This document shows, piece by piece, positions 46,457 to 55,161 of a stretch of 64,000 nucleotides of DNA. Within the stretch, counting starts at the first letter, position 1, and each line of letters starts with the position of its first letter. Both the position numbers and the translations under genes were made by a program. The notes beneath the pieces are model-generated. The model saw only the letters and a list, made by a program, of their open reading frames with translations. It ran no database searches and was not told the DNA's origin. The stretch is taken from assembly GCF_005860775.1 (NCBI RefSeq), contig NZ_VCHQ01000003.1:124001-188000 (forward strand), given 5' to 3'. Source of the stretch: Klebsiella indica (lineage in GTDB: Bacteria; Pseudomonadota; Gammaproteobacteria; Enterobacterales; Enterobacteriaceae).

Positions 46457-47143
46457 TCAGGCGCTTTTAGCGGCATTCAGGTTTTCCAGGGAATAGACGC
46501 GCTGGACAAAAATACCCGGCGTGATGATGCTTTCCGGGTCGAGATCGCCCAGGGCCACCAGGTGCGAAACTTCGACAATAGTGGTTCTGGCGGCAGTGGC
46601 CATAATCGGGCCGAAGTTACGCGCCGCTTTGCGATAAACCAGGTTGCCCCAGCGGTCTGCCTGATAGGCTTTAATTAACGCGAAATCGGCTTTGATCGGA
46701 TATTCGAGAACGTAATGACGGCCATCGATCTGGCGGGTTTCTTTGCCCTCAGCCAGCGGCGTCCCGTAACCGGTGGGGGTAAATATCCCGCCAAGCCCCG
46801 CGCCTGCCGCCTGAATACGCGCGGCGAGATTGCCCTGCGGGACCAGTTCCAGCGCCACTTTGCCGCGACGATACAGGTCGTCAAAAATCTGTGAGTCGAC
46901 CTGACGCGGGAAAGAGCAGATCATTTTGCGCACCCGCCCGGCTTTCAGCAGCGCCGCAAGGCCGACTTCGCCATTACCCGCATTGTTGTTGATAATGGTT
47001 AAGTCGCGGGCTCCCTGTTCAATCAGGGCATCTATCAGGTATGTCGGCTGACCGGCAGGGCCAAAACCACCAATCATAATGGTCGCGCCATCGTGGATCC
47101 CGGCAATGGCATCACATAATGTCGACACGCTTTTATCAATCAT
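46457..47143 (-). CDS. pcaI: 3-oxoadipate CoA-transferase subunit A
   Basis: PcaI is the alpha subunit of the same CoA-transferase, 228 residues. The CoA-binding glycine motif is IMIGGFGPAGQPTYLIDAL at 22-40, followed by INNNAGNGEVGLAAL. It is the first gene of pcaI-J-F-B-D-C, reading away from pcaR. PcaR-type boxes lie in the 167 bp divergent gap. Confidence 0.95.
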   Translation of the reverse strand: MIDKSVSTLCDAIAGIHDGATIMIGGFGPAGQPTYLIDALIEQGARDLTIINNNAGNGEVGLAALLKAGRVRKMICSFPRQVDSQIFDDLYRRGKVALELVPQGNLAARIQAAGAGLGGIFTPTGYGTPLAEGKETRQIDGRHYVLEYPIKADFALIKAYQADRWGNLVYRKAARNFGPIMATAARTTIVEVSHLVALGDLDPESIITPGIFVQRVYSLENLNAAKSA

Positions 47144-47159
47144 CAGGTCGCTCCTGTAT

Positions 47160-47174
47160 GTGCGGTAATCGCAC
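47160..47174 (-). promoter_or_regulatory. PcaR-type box proximal to pcaI
   Basis: GTGCGGTAATCGCAC is an inverted repeat with five-base arms, 17 bp before the pcaI start. It shares the core GCGRTAATCG with the two boxes near pcaR. Confidence 0.65.
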
Positions 47175-47224
47175 TTTTATTCGTTGTTCGCACAAAATGT
47201 GACCCGCTTAACGATGCCGGTCAA

Positions 47225-47239
47225 GGGCGATAATCGAAA
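47225..47239. promoter_or_regulatory. PcaR-type box, middle copy
   Basis: GGGCGATAATCGAAA is a copy of the same motif. Its centre is 19 bp from the next copy, about two helical turns. Confidence 0.6.
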
Positions 47240-47243
47240 TATG

Positions 47244-47258
47244 GTGCGATAATCGAAC
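47244..47258. promoter_or_regulatory. PcaR-type box, best copy
   Basis: GTGCGATAATCGAAC reads GTTCGATTATCGCAC on the other strand. From memory that is one base from the PcaR site described for Pseudomonas putida, GTTCGATAATCGCAC. It lies in the pcaI-pcaR divergent gap. Confidence 0.75.
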
Positions 47259-47310
47259 ATCGTGTATCTTTAGCGAAAGAATGTGATCGGCGGCAAATAC
47301 GGAGACGAAA

Positions 47311-48117
47311 ATGGCGAAACATCCAGGCGATTTACTGACGGGCGATAGCGAACCGTTTAAGGGCGATCCGAACTTCATGGCGTCGCTGGCGCGCGGGCTG
47401 GAAGTGATCCAGGCGTTTACGCCGCAGCGTCCGCTGCTCTCCATTTCACAAATCAGTCAAAAGACCGGTATCCCGCGCGCGGCGGTGCGCCGCTGCCTGT
47501 ACACGCTGAGCAAACTGGGGTTTGTCTATGCCGAAGATGGCAAAAACTTTCAGCTACGTCCGCGCATTCTGTCACTCGGCCACGCCTGGCTGGCATCAAC
47601 CCCGCTGGCGCGTTCGGCACAGCCGGTGCTGAAACATTTAAGCGAAATGCTCAATGAATCCTGCTCCATTGCCACGCTTGATGGCGACGATATTCTGTAT
47701 ATTGCCCGCGCGTCGAGTTCACGAATAATGACCATCGATCTGGACATCGGCAGCCGTCTGCCCGCCTGGGCGACCTCTATGGGGCGCGTACTGCTGAGCC
47801 ACCAGCCGGAGGAGAAGCTGAATGATATGCTGGGCCGGGTAACGATGATCCGCTATACCCCGCAAACCGTCGATTCGGTGGCAAAGCTGCGCGCGGAACT
47901 TAAGCGCATTCATCAGCAGGGCTATGCGCTTAACGATCAGGAACTGGAGATGGGACTGCGTTCGCTGGCGGTACCGCTGTTTAACCCGCAGGGGCAAATC
48001 CAGGCGGCGCTGAACGTCGGCGTGCATGCCGGGCAGGTATCAGCGCACGAGATGGTGGAGCGGGTCTTACCCGAATTACAGAAAGCCGCCCGGGAGTTAA
48101 CCCTGCTGATGCGTTAG
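47311..48117 (+). CDS. pcaR: IclR-family regulator of the pca genes
   Basis: PcaR is a winged-helix IclR-family regulator that responds to beta-ketoadipate and activates the pca operon. It has 268 residues: an N-terminal winged helix (SISQISQKTGIPRAAVRRCL around 48-68) and a C-terminal IclR effector domain (RLPAWATSMGRVLLSHQ, ALNVGVHAG). The ATG follows CGGAGACGAAA. It is divergent from pcaI and its stop overlaps the convergent smrA stop by four bases. Confidence 0.92.
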   Translation: MAKHPGDLLTGDSEPFKGDPNFMASLARGLEVIQAFTPQRPLLSISQISQKTGIPRAAVRRCLYTLSKLGFVYAEDGKNFQLRPRILSLGHAWLASTPLARSAQPVLKHLSEMLNESCSIATLDGDDILYIARASSSRIMTIDLDIGSRLPAWATSMGRVLLSHQPEEKLNDMLGRVTMIRYTPQTVDSVAKLRAELKRIHQQGYALNDQELEMGLRSLAVPLFNPQGQIQAALNVGVHAGQVSAHEMVERVLPELQKAARELTLLMR

Positions 48118-48677
48118 CGGCTATGTTTAGCGTGACGCTCCCAGTTTTCTTGCTTTGCCTCGGCCGATTTCCGCAGCGCCACATAACAGGCGCCGTTACC
48201 GCCGTGATGCGGCAATGCCGCGCAGAACGCCTGTACTTCCGGGAGTTCCACCAGCCAACGAGCGAGGTAACTGCGAATAATATTGGCATGGGCGTTGTCT
48301 TCGCGCCCTTTACCGTGAACGATCAGCAGATTGCGCAACCCTTCTTTTTGCGCCTGGACCACAAAAGCGAACAGCATTTGTCGACACTTTTCGACCGGCT
48401 GGCGCAGCAGATTAAGGCTTGCCTGCTGGCTGTACTTGCCGCGCCGGAGTTTCTCCAGCACTCCGCTTTGCAGACCTTCCCGTTTAAACTCCAGCGCGGT
48501 CGCCAGCGGCACAATGTCGAGATAACCGGTGGTCAGAAAATTATCGAGCTGCAGGGGATCAATTCGCTGCACAGTGCGACGATTGCGCACAGGAGACCAG
48601 TGAACGTCGTTATTACGTTTCAGAGGCTGAACGTCCTCCATGGCGCCAAGAAATAAGGATTTGTCGTCAAGGTTCAT
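48114..48677 (-). CDS. smrA: Smr-domain protein SmrA (YdaL)
   Basis: SmrA is a small MutS-related (Smr) domain protein of 187 residues with DNA-nicking activity reported for the E. coli orthologue. The Smr domain is in the C-terminal half, with NLLIVHGKGREDNA (the HGKG motif near 120) and ALPHHGGNGACYVAL. The N-terminal part has the typical LDDKSLFLGAMEDVQPLKR. As in E. coli it lies next to abgR. Its stop overlaps that of pcaR. Confidence 0.95.
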   Translation of the reverse strand: MNLDDKSLFLGAMEDVQPLKRNNDVHWSPVRNRRTVQRIDPLQLDNFLTTGYLDIVPLATALEFKREGLQSGVLEKLRRGKYSQQASLNLLRQPVEKCRQMLFAFVVQAQKEGLRNLLIVHGKGREDNAHANIIRSYLARWLVELPEVQAFCAALPHHGGNGACYVALRKSAEAKQENWERHAKHSR

Positions 48678-48784
48678 ATGCGTTCCTCCTGCTCCAGCGA
48701 CTACCGGGAGTTACTATAGCCGCGACGACGTTTGCTCACAATCCGTTTAGCGACAACGGTTGAGAAACAGACCCGTCGCGGCGC

Positions 48785-49693
48785 TCAGGGAAATAACTGA
48801 CGGCTTTGACGTCGAAACTGGGTAATTAACGAGGCCGTTAACGGCGTTTGTCGTGTATCCCGTCGCTGGATGAGATAATAGGTCGCCTTTGGCAATACCT
48901 CGCGGATCGGGATCATGACCAGCTTATCCGCCATCATCGGATCGTTGCCTAACTCCAGCGGCAAAATACTGAGGAAATCGCTCTTCACCACCAGGCTAAT
49001 ACATGAAGAGAAGGTCTCGCAGACGATATCAACCTGTGGTATCTGTCCCGTCTGGTTAAACAGATCCTGCAGTTGCTTAAAGTAGCTGCCGCGCGGCGTC
49101 GGCATCGTCCAGTGGTGATCGAGCAGTTCAGCCAGTGAGGACGCCCCGATTGCGGGATGCCCACTGCGGGCAAATACCGCAAACGGTTTCTCAAACAGTT
49201 TTTCAAAGCTGAACTCATGATCGTAAGGGCCGGGATAATAGGTGTTGATAGTGAAATCAAGCTCACCCTGACGCAGTTCATTGATCATCGCCAGCAACTG
49301 CCCTTCCATGATCCGCACTTTCACCAGCGGATGGCGCTGATGAAAACGGCAAATCACCGATGGCATCAGCGAACGCGCGACGCTGGCGCCAAGGCCGATA
49401 TTAATTTGCCCGGCCTGCTCCCCCTGCCGCTGCAACAGCTCTTCCTGCGCCACTCGCATCTCTTCAAGGATCAGACTCGCATGCTGGTAAAAACTTTCGC
49501 CATTTTCAGTCAGCGCCACCCCCTGGCGACGGCGCACAAATAACTGTGCGGAAAGCCCCTCTTCCAGATCTTTAATCGCTTTGGTCAGCGCTGGCTGCGA
49601 GATCTCCAGCGCCCGACTGGCGGCACGAATACTTCCCACGCGGGCGACCGCCACGAAGGCGCGAATTTGATGAAATTTGATCTGAAATGCCAT
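48785..49693 (-). CDS. abgR: LysR-family regulator AbgR
   Basis: AbgR is the LysR-type regulator of the abgABT operon. It has 302 residues, with an N-terminal helix-turn-helix (FVAVARVGSIRAASRALEISQPALTKAIKDLE at about 13-44) and a periplasmic-binding-type effector domain (LNFGLGASVARSL-like segment near 95, a putative effector site around 200). It is divergent from abgA with a 165 bp gap containing two palindromes. Confidence 0.95.
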   Translation of the reverse strand: MAFQIKFHQIRAFVAVARVGSIRAASRALEISQPALTKAIKDLEEGLSAQLFVRRRQGVALTENGESFYQHASLILEEMRVAQEELLQRQGEQAGQINIGLGASVARSLMPSVICRFHQRHPLVKVRIMEGQLLAMINELRQGELDFTINTYYPGPYDHEFSFEKLFEKPFAVFARSGHPAIGASSLAELLDHHWTMPTPRGSYFKQLQDLFNQTGQIPQVDIVCETFSSCISLVVKSDFLSILPLELGNDPMMADKLVMIPIREVLPKATYYLIQRRDTRQTPLTASLITQFRRQSRQLFP

Positions 49694-49700
49694 GCCTGAA

Positions 49701-49719
49701 TGATAACCAATGTTTATCA
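49701..49719. promoter_or_regulatory. Candidate AbgR site 1
   Basis: TGATAA, seven bases, TTATCA is a dyad of LysR-regulator type (T-N11-A), seven bases upstream of the abgR start. It shares its arms with site 2, near abgA. Confidence 0.5.
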
Positions 49720-49795
49720 GAGAAAAGAAAATGACATCTACTGTAATACATCATGCTGTGGCAGGTTAATGGAGAAATCGCCAGAAAGACGGCGG

Positions 49796-49814
49796 TGATA
49801 AATGAAAACTATCA
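49796..49814. promoter_or_regulatory. Candidate AbgR site 2
   Basis: TGATA, nine bases, TATCA is a second dyad with the same half-sites, about 45 bp before the abgA start. Two related dyads in a divergent LysR gap suggest a repression site and an activation site. Confidence 0.5.
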
Positions 49815-49858
49815 CTAATTGAGCGCCGTCACACTTTTTTATTATGACAGGAAAGGTT

Positions 49859-51169
49859 ATGCCGCAACTTCATGAATTCATCAGCCAGTTGGCGCCGCAA
49901 ATGACGCAATGGCGTCGTGATTTTCACCTGCACGCCGAATCCGGCTGGCTGGAGTTCCGTACCGCCAGCATGGTCGCCGAGAGAGTAGACCAATACGGTT
50001 ATCAACTGGCGCTCGGTCGCGATGTCATTGATGCCGAAAGCCGTATGGGGCTTCCCGATGACACGACGCTGGCGCAGGCCTGGCAACGCGCTCGTGAACA
50101 GGGGGCGCCCGAGCCCTGGCTGACCGCGTTTGAAGGCGGATTCGCTGGCGTCGTCGCGACCCTCGATACCGGGCGTCCCGGCCCGACGCTGGCATTTCGT
50201 GTCGATATGGATGCGCTCGATCTGAACGAGCAACACGACGATAACCATCGTCCGCATCGCGATAATTTTGCCTCCTGCAACCCAGGTATGATGCACGCCT
50301 GCGGTCATGACGGCCATACCGCCATTGGATTAGGGCTGGCCTGCGTGCTGAAACACTACGCGGCGCAGCTCAACGGTGTGATCAAGCTGATTTTCCAGCC
50401 AGCAGAGGAAGGAACCCGCGGCGCGCGCGCTATGGTCGCCGCGGGCGTACTTGATGATGTGGACTACTTCACCGCCATTCATATTGGCACTGGCGTCCCC
50501 ACCGGTACCGTGGTCTGCGGTGGGGATAACTTTATGGCCACCACAAAATTCGACGTGCAGTTTAGCGGCGTGGCGGCCCATGCAGGCGGTAAACCGGAGG
50601 AGGGTCGCAACGCCCTTCTTGCCGCCGCACAGGCCGCACTGGGTCTGCATGCCATTGCGCCCCACAGCGCAGGCGCTTCCAGAGTGAACGTCGGCGTCCT
50701 GCAGGCCGGTACCGGGCGTAACATCGTTCCGTCTTCCGCATTGCTGAAAGTTGAAACCCGCGGCGAAACAGAAGCCATTAATCAGTATGTATTTGCGCGC
50801 GCGCAAAGCGTTATCGCCGGTGCTGCGGCGATGTACGACGCACGCTACGAACTTCGGCTAATGGGCGCCGCGACCGCCAGTTCCCCTTCTCCGGCATGGG
50901 TGCGCTACCTGCGTGAACAGGCGTCTCAGGTGCCGGGCGTTGAACATGCCGTCGATCGCATTGCCGCACCGGCAGGATCTGAAGACGCCACGCTGATGAT
51001 GGCCCGGGTACAGGAACGCGGTGGACTTGCCTCCTACATGATTTTCGGCACCGAATTAAGTGCCGGTCACCACAATGAAAAATTTGATTTCGACGAAAGC
51101 GTCATGACGATAGCGGTCGAGACGCTGGCGCGGGTCGCGCTCAATTTTCCCTGGCAGCGAGGCGTGTGA
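49859..51169 (+). CDS. abgA: p-Aminobenzoyl-glutamate hydrolase subunit A
   Basis: AbgA forms a heterodimer with AbgB that cleaves the folate breakdown product p-aminobenzoyl-glutamate to p-aminobenzoate and glutamate. From ATG 49859 (MPQLHEFISQLAP) it has 436 residues, the E. coli length, with AGGAAAGG upstream. It is an M20-family metallopeptidase; MMHACGHDGHTAIGLGLA near 145 and IFQPAEEGTRGARAMV near 180 carry the metal ligands. The dimerisation domain follows (KFDVQFSGVAAHAG). Confidence 0.96.
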   Translation: MPQLHEFISQLAPQMTQWRRDFHLHAESGWLEFRTASMVAERVDQYGYQLALGRDVIDAESRMGLPDDTTLAQAWQRAREQGAPEPWLTAFEGGFAGVVATLDTGRPGPTLAFRVDMDALDLNEQHDDNHRPHRDNFASCNPGMMHACGHDGHTAIGLGLACVLKHYAAQLNGVIKLIFQPAEEGTRGARAMVAAGVLDDVDYFTAIHIGTGVPTGTVVCGGDNFMATTKFDVQFSGVAAHAGGKPEEGRNALLAAAQAALGLHAIAPHSAGASRVNVGVLQAGTGRNIVPSSALLKVETRGETEAINQYVFARAQSVIAGAAAMYDARYELRLMGAATASSPSPAWVRYLREQASQVPGVEHAVDRIAAPAGSEDATLMMARVQERGGLASYMIFGTELSAGHHNEKFDFDESVMTIAVETLARVALNFPWQRGV

Positions 51170-52614
51170 TGGAAAAAATCTATCCATTTGTCGATGAGGT
51201 AATTGAAGCGCGGCGCGCGGATTTTTGCGCGATCGCCGATGATATCTGGGATCATCCGGAAACCCGATTCCAGGAGTTCTGGTCTGCCGGGCGGCTCGCC
51301 ACGGCGCTGGAAGCTGAAGGCTTCCAGTTGACCCGCAATGCCGGCGGCATCCCCAACGCCTTTATCGCCAGCATCGGTCAGGGGAGACCGGTGATCGCCC
51401 TGCTTGGGGAATATGACGCGCTGGCCGGGCTCAGTCAGCGTGCTCATCATGCTGAGCCGTTCTCCGTCACACCGGGAGAGAACGGCCACGGCTGCGGACA
51501 CAACCTGCTGGGCACCGCCGCGTTCGCCGCCGCAGTCGCGGCAAAACACTGGCTTCTACAGCAGGGCGGCAGCGGTACCCTGCGTTTCTACGGTTGTCCA
51601 GGTGAAGAAGGCGGCTCCGGGAAAACCTTTATGGTGCGGGAAGGGCTATTTGACGACATTGATGCCGCCCTGACCTGGCACCCGGAAGCCTGGGCTGGCA
51701 TGTTCAGCACCAGCACGCTCGCCAATATTCAAGCCGCGTGGCGCTTCACCGGTACGGCGGCACATGCGGCAAACTCACCCCATCTTGGCCGCAGCGCGCT
51801 GGATGCTGTAACCCTGATGACCACGGGGAGCAACTTTCTCAACGAACACATTATCGAAAAAGCGCGGGTGCATTACGCCATCACCGATACCGGCGGGGTA
51901 TCGCCTAACGTTGTGCAGGCGCAGGCTGAAGTGCTGTATTTAATCCGGGCGCCGGAAATGGCCGATGTTCGGCAAATTTTCTCCCGTATTGAAAAGATCG
52001 CTCAGGGGGCCGCCCTGATGACTGAAACTCACGTCAGTTGTCGCATTGAAAAAGCCTGTTCCAGTTACCTGCCTAACCGTACGCTGGAAGCCGCAATGTA
52101 TCAGGCGCTGAGCCATTACGGTACGCCGCAGTGGAGTGATGAAGAACGCGCCTTCGCCAGCAAAATCCGCGCCACGCTCAGCGCCAGCGATATCAATAAC
52201 AGCCTGACAAATATTGCGCACACCGGCGGTGAAGAGGGTAAAGCCTTTGCCCGCCGTCACCGCCATACGCTGCTGATTGATGAAGTCGCGCCCTGGGCTG
52301 CAACGGATAACGTGCTTGCCGGTTCGACCGATGTCGGCGATGTCAGCTGGAAAGCGCCGGTGGCCCAGTGCTTTAGTCCCTGCTTCGCCATCGGTACGCC
52401 GTTGCATTCCTGGCAACTGGTTAGCCAGGGGAGAACCTCTGTCGCCCATAAAGGGATGCTGCTGGCCGGTAAAGTTCTGGGCGCAACGGCGATCCGTTTG
52501 TTCAGCGATAAGCCGTTACTGGAAAGCAGTCAGCAAGAGCTGGCTCAGGCACTGGTCGACACCCCCTACCAGTGCCCGATCCCACAAGACGTCATACCAT
52601 CGGTTTTAAAATAA
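51169..52614 (+). CDS. abgB: p-Aminobenzoyl-glutamate hydrolase subunit B
   Basis: AbgB is the partner M20-family subunit, 481 residues, the E. coli length. Metal-site motifs are ALLGEYDALAG near 83, NGHGCGHNLLGTAAF near 108 and FYGCPGEEGGSGKTFM near 146. The dimer-interface region is WRFTGTAAHAANSPHLGRSALDA. The ATG overlaps the abgA stop (TGATG), showing coupled translation; an in-frame GTG three bases earlier is less likely. Confidence 0.96.
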   Translation: MEKIYPFVDEVIEARRADFCAIADDIWDHPETRFQEFWSAGRLATALEAEGFQLTRNAGGIPNAFIASIGQGRPVIALLGEYDALAGLSQRAHHAEPFSVTPGENGHGCGHNLLGTAAFAAAVAAKHWLLQQGGSGTLRFYGCPGEEGGSGKTFMVREGLFDDIDAALTWHPEAWAGMFSTSTLANIQAAWRFTGTAAHAANSPHLGRSALDAVTLMTTGSNFLNEHIIEKARVHYAITDTGGVSPNVVQAQAEVLYLIRAPEMADVRQIFSRIEKIAQGAALMTETHVSCRIEKACSSYLPNRTLEAAMYQALSHYGTPQWSDEERAFASKIRATLSASDINNSLTNIAHTGGEEGKAFARRHRHTLLIDEVAPWAATDNVLAGSTDVGDVSWKAPVAQCFSPCFAIGTPLHSWQLVSQGRTSVAHKGMLLAGKVLGATAIRLFSDKPLLESSQQELAQALVDTPYQCPIPQDVIPSVLK

Positions 52615-52745
52615 CAACATAAAAAAACAAGCAACAACCCGACTGGATTTTGTACGGCATGACGGCAGTCGCCAACAAAAATAACCGCCGACAGAACCTG
52701 GGTCCGCAACACAACTAACACAACATCGATAACTGAGGAACGTCC

Positions 52746-54272
52746 ATGAGTATGTCATCCATACCCTCGCCTGGACCCAGCGGTAAGCTGTATGGCTGGG
52801 TTGAAAAAATAGGGAATAAAGTCCCGCATCCGTTTTTGCTTTTTATTTACCTGATTGTGGTGCTGATGACCGCCACCGCAATACTTTCCGCGCTGGATGT
52901 CGGCGTGCAGAATCCTGCCGATGGTTCGAGGGTGATGGTAAAGAATCTGCTCAGCGTTGAAGGTCTGCACTGGTTTTTGCCGAATGTGATTAAAAACTTC
53001 AGCGGCTTTGCACCGCTGGGCGCGATTCTGGCGCTGGTGCTCGGCGCCGGGTTTGCCGAACGCGTGGGTATGCTACCCTCGCTGATGGTGAAGATGTCAT
53101 CCCATGTCAGCGCGCGCTACGCCAGCTATATGGTGCTGTTTATCGCCTTTTTCAGCCATATCTCGTCCGATGCGGCGCTGGTGATTATGCCGCCGCTTGG
53201 CGCGCTGATGTTTCTCGCCGTGGGCCGCCATCCGGTGGCGGGTCTGCTGGCGGCGATCGCAGGCGTCGGCTGCGGGTTTACCGCTAATTTACTGATCGTT
53301 ACCACCGACGTCCTGCTCTCTGGCATCAGTACCGAAGCGGCAAAAACGCTCGATGCCTCGCTACACGTCAGCGTTATCGATAACTGGTATTTTATGGCGA
53401 CCTCAGTCATTGTCCTGACGCTGGTCGGCGGACTGGTCACTGATAAGTTGATCGAGCCGCGTCTGGGAAAGTGGCATGGAAAAAGCGATGAAACGCTGCA
53501 GACGTTAACGGCAGAGCAACATTTCGGTTTGCGTGTCGCGGGCATTGCCGCACTGCTCTTTGTGGCGGTTATCGCGCTGATGGTAGTACCAGAAAACGGT
53601 ATCCTGCGCGATCCTGTCACGCACACCGTAATGCCCTCGCCATTTATAAAAAGCATCGTACCGCTGATTATCTTTTTCTTCTTTGTCGTGTCATTAGCTT
53701 ACGGTATCGCCACGGGCAAAATTCGCCGTCAGGCCGATCTGCCGCAGTTAATGATTGAACCGATGAAAGAGATGGCGGGGTTTATCGTCATGGTCTTTCC
53801 GCTGGCCCAGTTCGTCGCCATGTTCAACTGGAGTAACATGGGCAAATTCATCGCTGTCGGCTTAACAGACATTCTGCAGAGCACCGGAATGAACGGAATA
53901 CCGGCGTTTCTCGGTCTTGCATTGCTGTCGGCATTTTTATGTATGTTCATCGCCAGTGGTTCGGCAATCTGGTCAATTCTGGCGCCAATCTTCGTGCCGA
54001 TGTTTATGCTGCTGGGCTTTCACCCGGCATTTGCGCAGATCCTGTTCCGCATTGCTGATTCGTCAGTGTTACCGCTCGCGCCAGTATCGCCTTTTATACC
54101 GTTGTTCCTCGGTTTTTTGCAGCGTTACCGACCTGATGCCAAACTGGGCACTTACTACTCGCTGGTATTACCCTATCCGCTGATTTTCTTAGCCGTCTGG
54201 CTGCTGCTTCTGGTGGGGTGGTACCTGATGGGACTGCCTATCGGCCCCGGTATTTATCCACGATTACATTAA
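52746..54272 (+). CDS. abgT: p-Aminobenzoyl-glutamate transporter
   Basis: AbgT takes up p-aminobenzoyl-glutamate; some family members export sulfonamides. It has 508 residues, the E. coli length, and about 11-13 hydrophobic segments with two re-entrant hairpins. Highly conserved blocks are FFSHISSDAALVIMPPLGALMFL, split around residue 140, FNWSNMGKFIAVGLTD near 360 and SSVLPLAPVSPFIPLFLGFLQ near 440. It starts 131 bp after abgB, after CTGAGGAACGTCC. Confidence 0.96.
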   Translation: MSMSSIPSPGPSGKLYGWVEKIGNKVPHPFLLFIYLIVVLMTATAILSALDVGVQNPADGSRVMVKNLLSVEGLHWFLPNVIKNFSGFAPLGAILALVLGAGFAERVGMLPSLMVKMSSHVSARYASYMVLFIAFFSHISSDAALVIMPPLGALMFLAVGRHPVAGLLAAIAGVGCGFTANLLIVTTDVLLSGISTEAAKTLDASLHVSVIDNWYFMATSVIVLTLVGGLVTDKLIEPRLGKWHGKSDETLQTLTAEQHFGLRVAGIAALLFVAVIALMVVPENGILRDPVTHTVMPSPFIKSIVPLIIFFFFVVSLAYGIATGKIRRQADLPQLMIEPMKEMAGFIVMVFPLAQFVAMFNWSNMGKFIAVGLTDILQSTGMNGIPAFLGLALLSAFLCMFIASGSAIWSILAPIFVPMFMLLGFHPAFAQILFRIADSSVLPLAPVSPFIPLFLGFLQRYRPDAKLGTYYSLVLPYPLIFLAVWLLLLVGWYLMGLPIGPGIYPRLH

Positions 54273-54451
54273 CGTCATCATCGGTCAGGGACGGCCACCG
54301 AATATTTAACAAAGGACTGCGTTAACGGTTCAGTTACGTCACGTTTCGGTTTGTATTTATTATTCAATAACCTTTTAGCAGTATAGTTTGCCGACATAAC
54401 GCCGTGATATTGTGGCCTATTGCCGAATAGAGTCTCAATGAAGGAATACCG

Positions 54452-54967
54452 ATGCTGACGCTGTTGCAGGACAAAATCGACACCCCGCTGGGGCCACTGT
54501 GGGTGATTTGTGATGAGCAGTACCACTTACGCGCCGTGGAATGGGAAGAACATAGCGACCGCATGGCACAACTGCTGGATCTACACTATCGCAGTGAGGG
54601 ATATCGACGTACTTCCGCCGTGAATCCTGGTGGGTTAAGCAGCAAACTCGCCGATTATTTCGCGGGGGATCTGCGTGTCATCGACACACTCCCCACCGCC
54701 ACGGCAGGTACGCCGTTTCAACGGGACGTCTGGAACACGCTGCGCACAATCCCCTGTGGTCAGGTGATGCACTACGGCCAGCTTGCTGAAGCCCTGGGGC
54801 GTCCCGGCGCGGCGCGTGCGGTTGGCGCAGCTAATGGCGCGAACCCTGTTAGTATTGTGGTGCCCTGCCATCGGGTGATCGGGCGTAATGGCACAATGAC
54901 CGGATACGCCGGCGGCGTACAGCGAAAAGAGTGGTTATTGCGCCACGAGGGCTATTTGCTCCTTTGA
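54452..54967 (+). CDS. ogt: Methylated-DNA-protein-cysteine methyltransferase Ogt
   Basis: Ogt repairs O6-methylguanine and O4-methylthymine by transferring the alkyl group to its own cysteine. It has 171 residues, with the active-site motif [10 protein letters not shown] near 135-144, the helix-turn-helix for DNA binding ([24 protein letters not shown]) and the closing [10 protein letters not shown]. It is next to fnr, as in E. coli and Salmonella. Confidence 0.97.
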   Translation: MLTLLQDKIDTPLGPLWVICDEQYHLRAVEWEEHSDRMAQLLDLHYRSEGYRRTSAVNPGGLSSKLADYFAGDLRVIDTLPTATAGTPFQRDVWNTLRTIPCGQVMHYGQLAEALGRPGAARAVGAANGANPVSIVVPCHRVIGRNGTMTGYAGGVQRKEWLLRHEGYLLL

Positions 54968-55128
54968 GCATAAATGCTTTTTCTGGAATCTTTTGGTAAT
55001 TTTACAATTAAAATTACTCAGATAACTCATTTTTAAACAAGCTGTTAGGATTAATCATTGATTTCCCCTCCTAATATTGCGTCTTTGAGACGTTCTGGAC
55101 TTACCTGCTCATCAAAAAGATGTTAAAA

Positions 55129-55142
55129 TTGACTAATATCAA
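55129..55142 (+). promoter_or_regulatory. FNR box upstream of fnr
   Basis: TTGACTAATATCAA is one base from the FNR consensus TTGAT-N4-ATCAA and lies 19 bp before the fnr start. A site in this position mediates anaerobic autorepression of fnr in E. coli. Confidence 0.82.
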
Positions 55143-55161
55143 TTAAAGCCTGAGCAGACTT

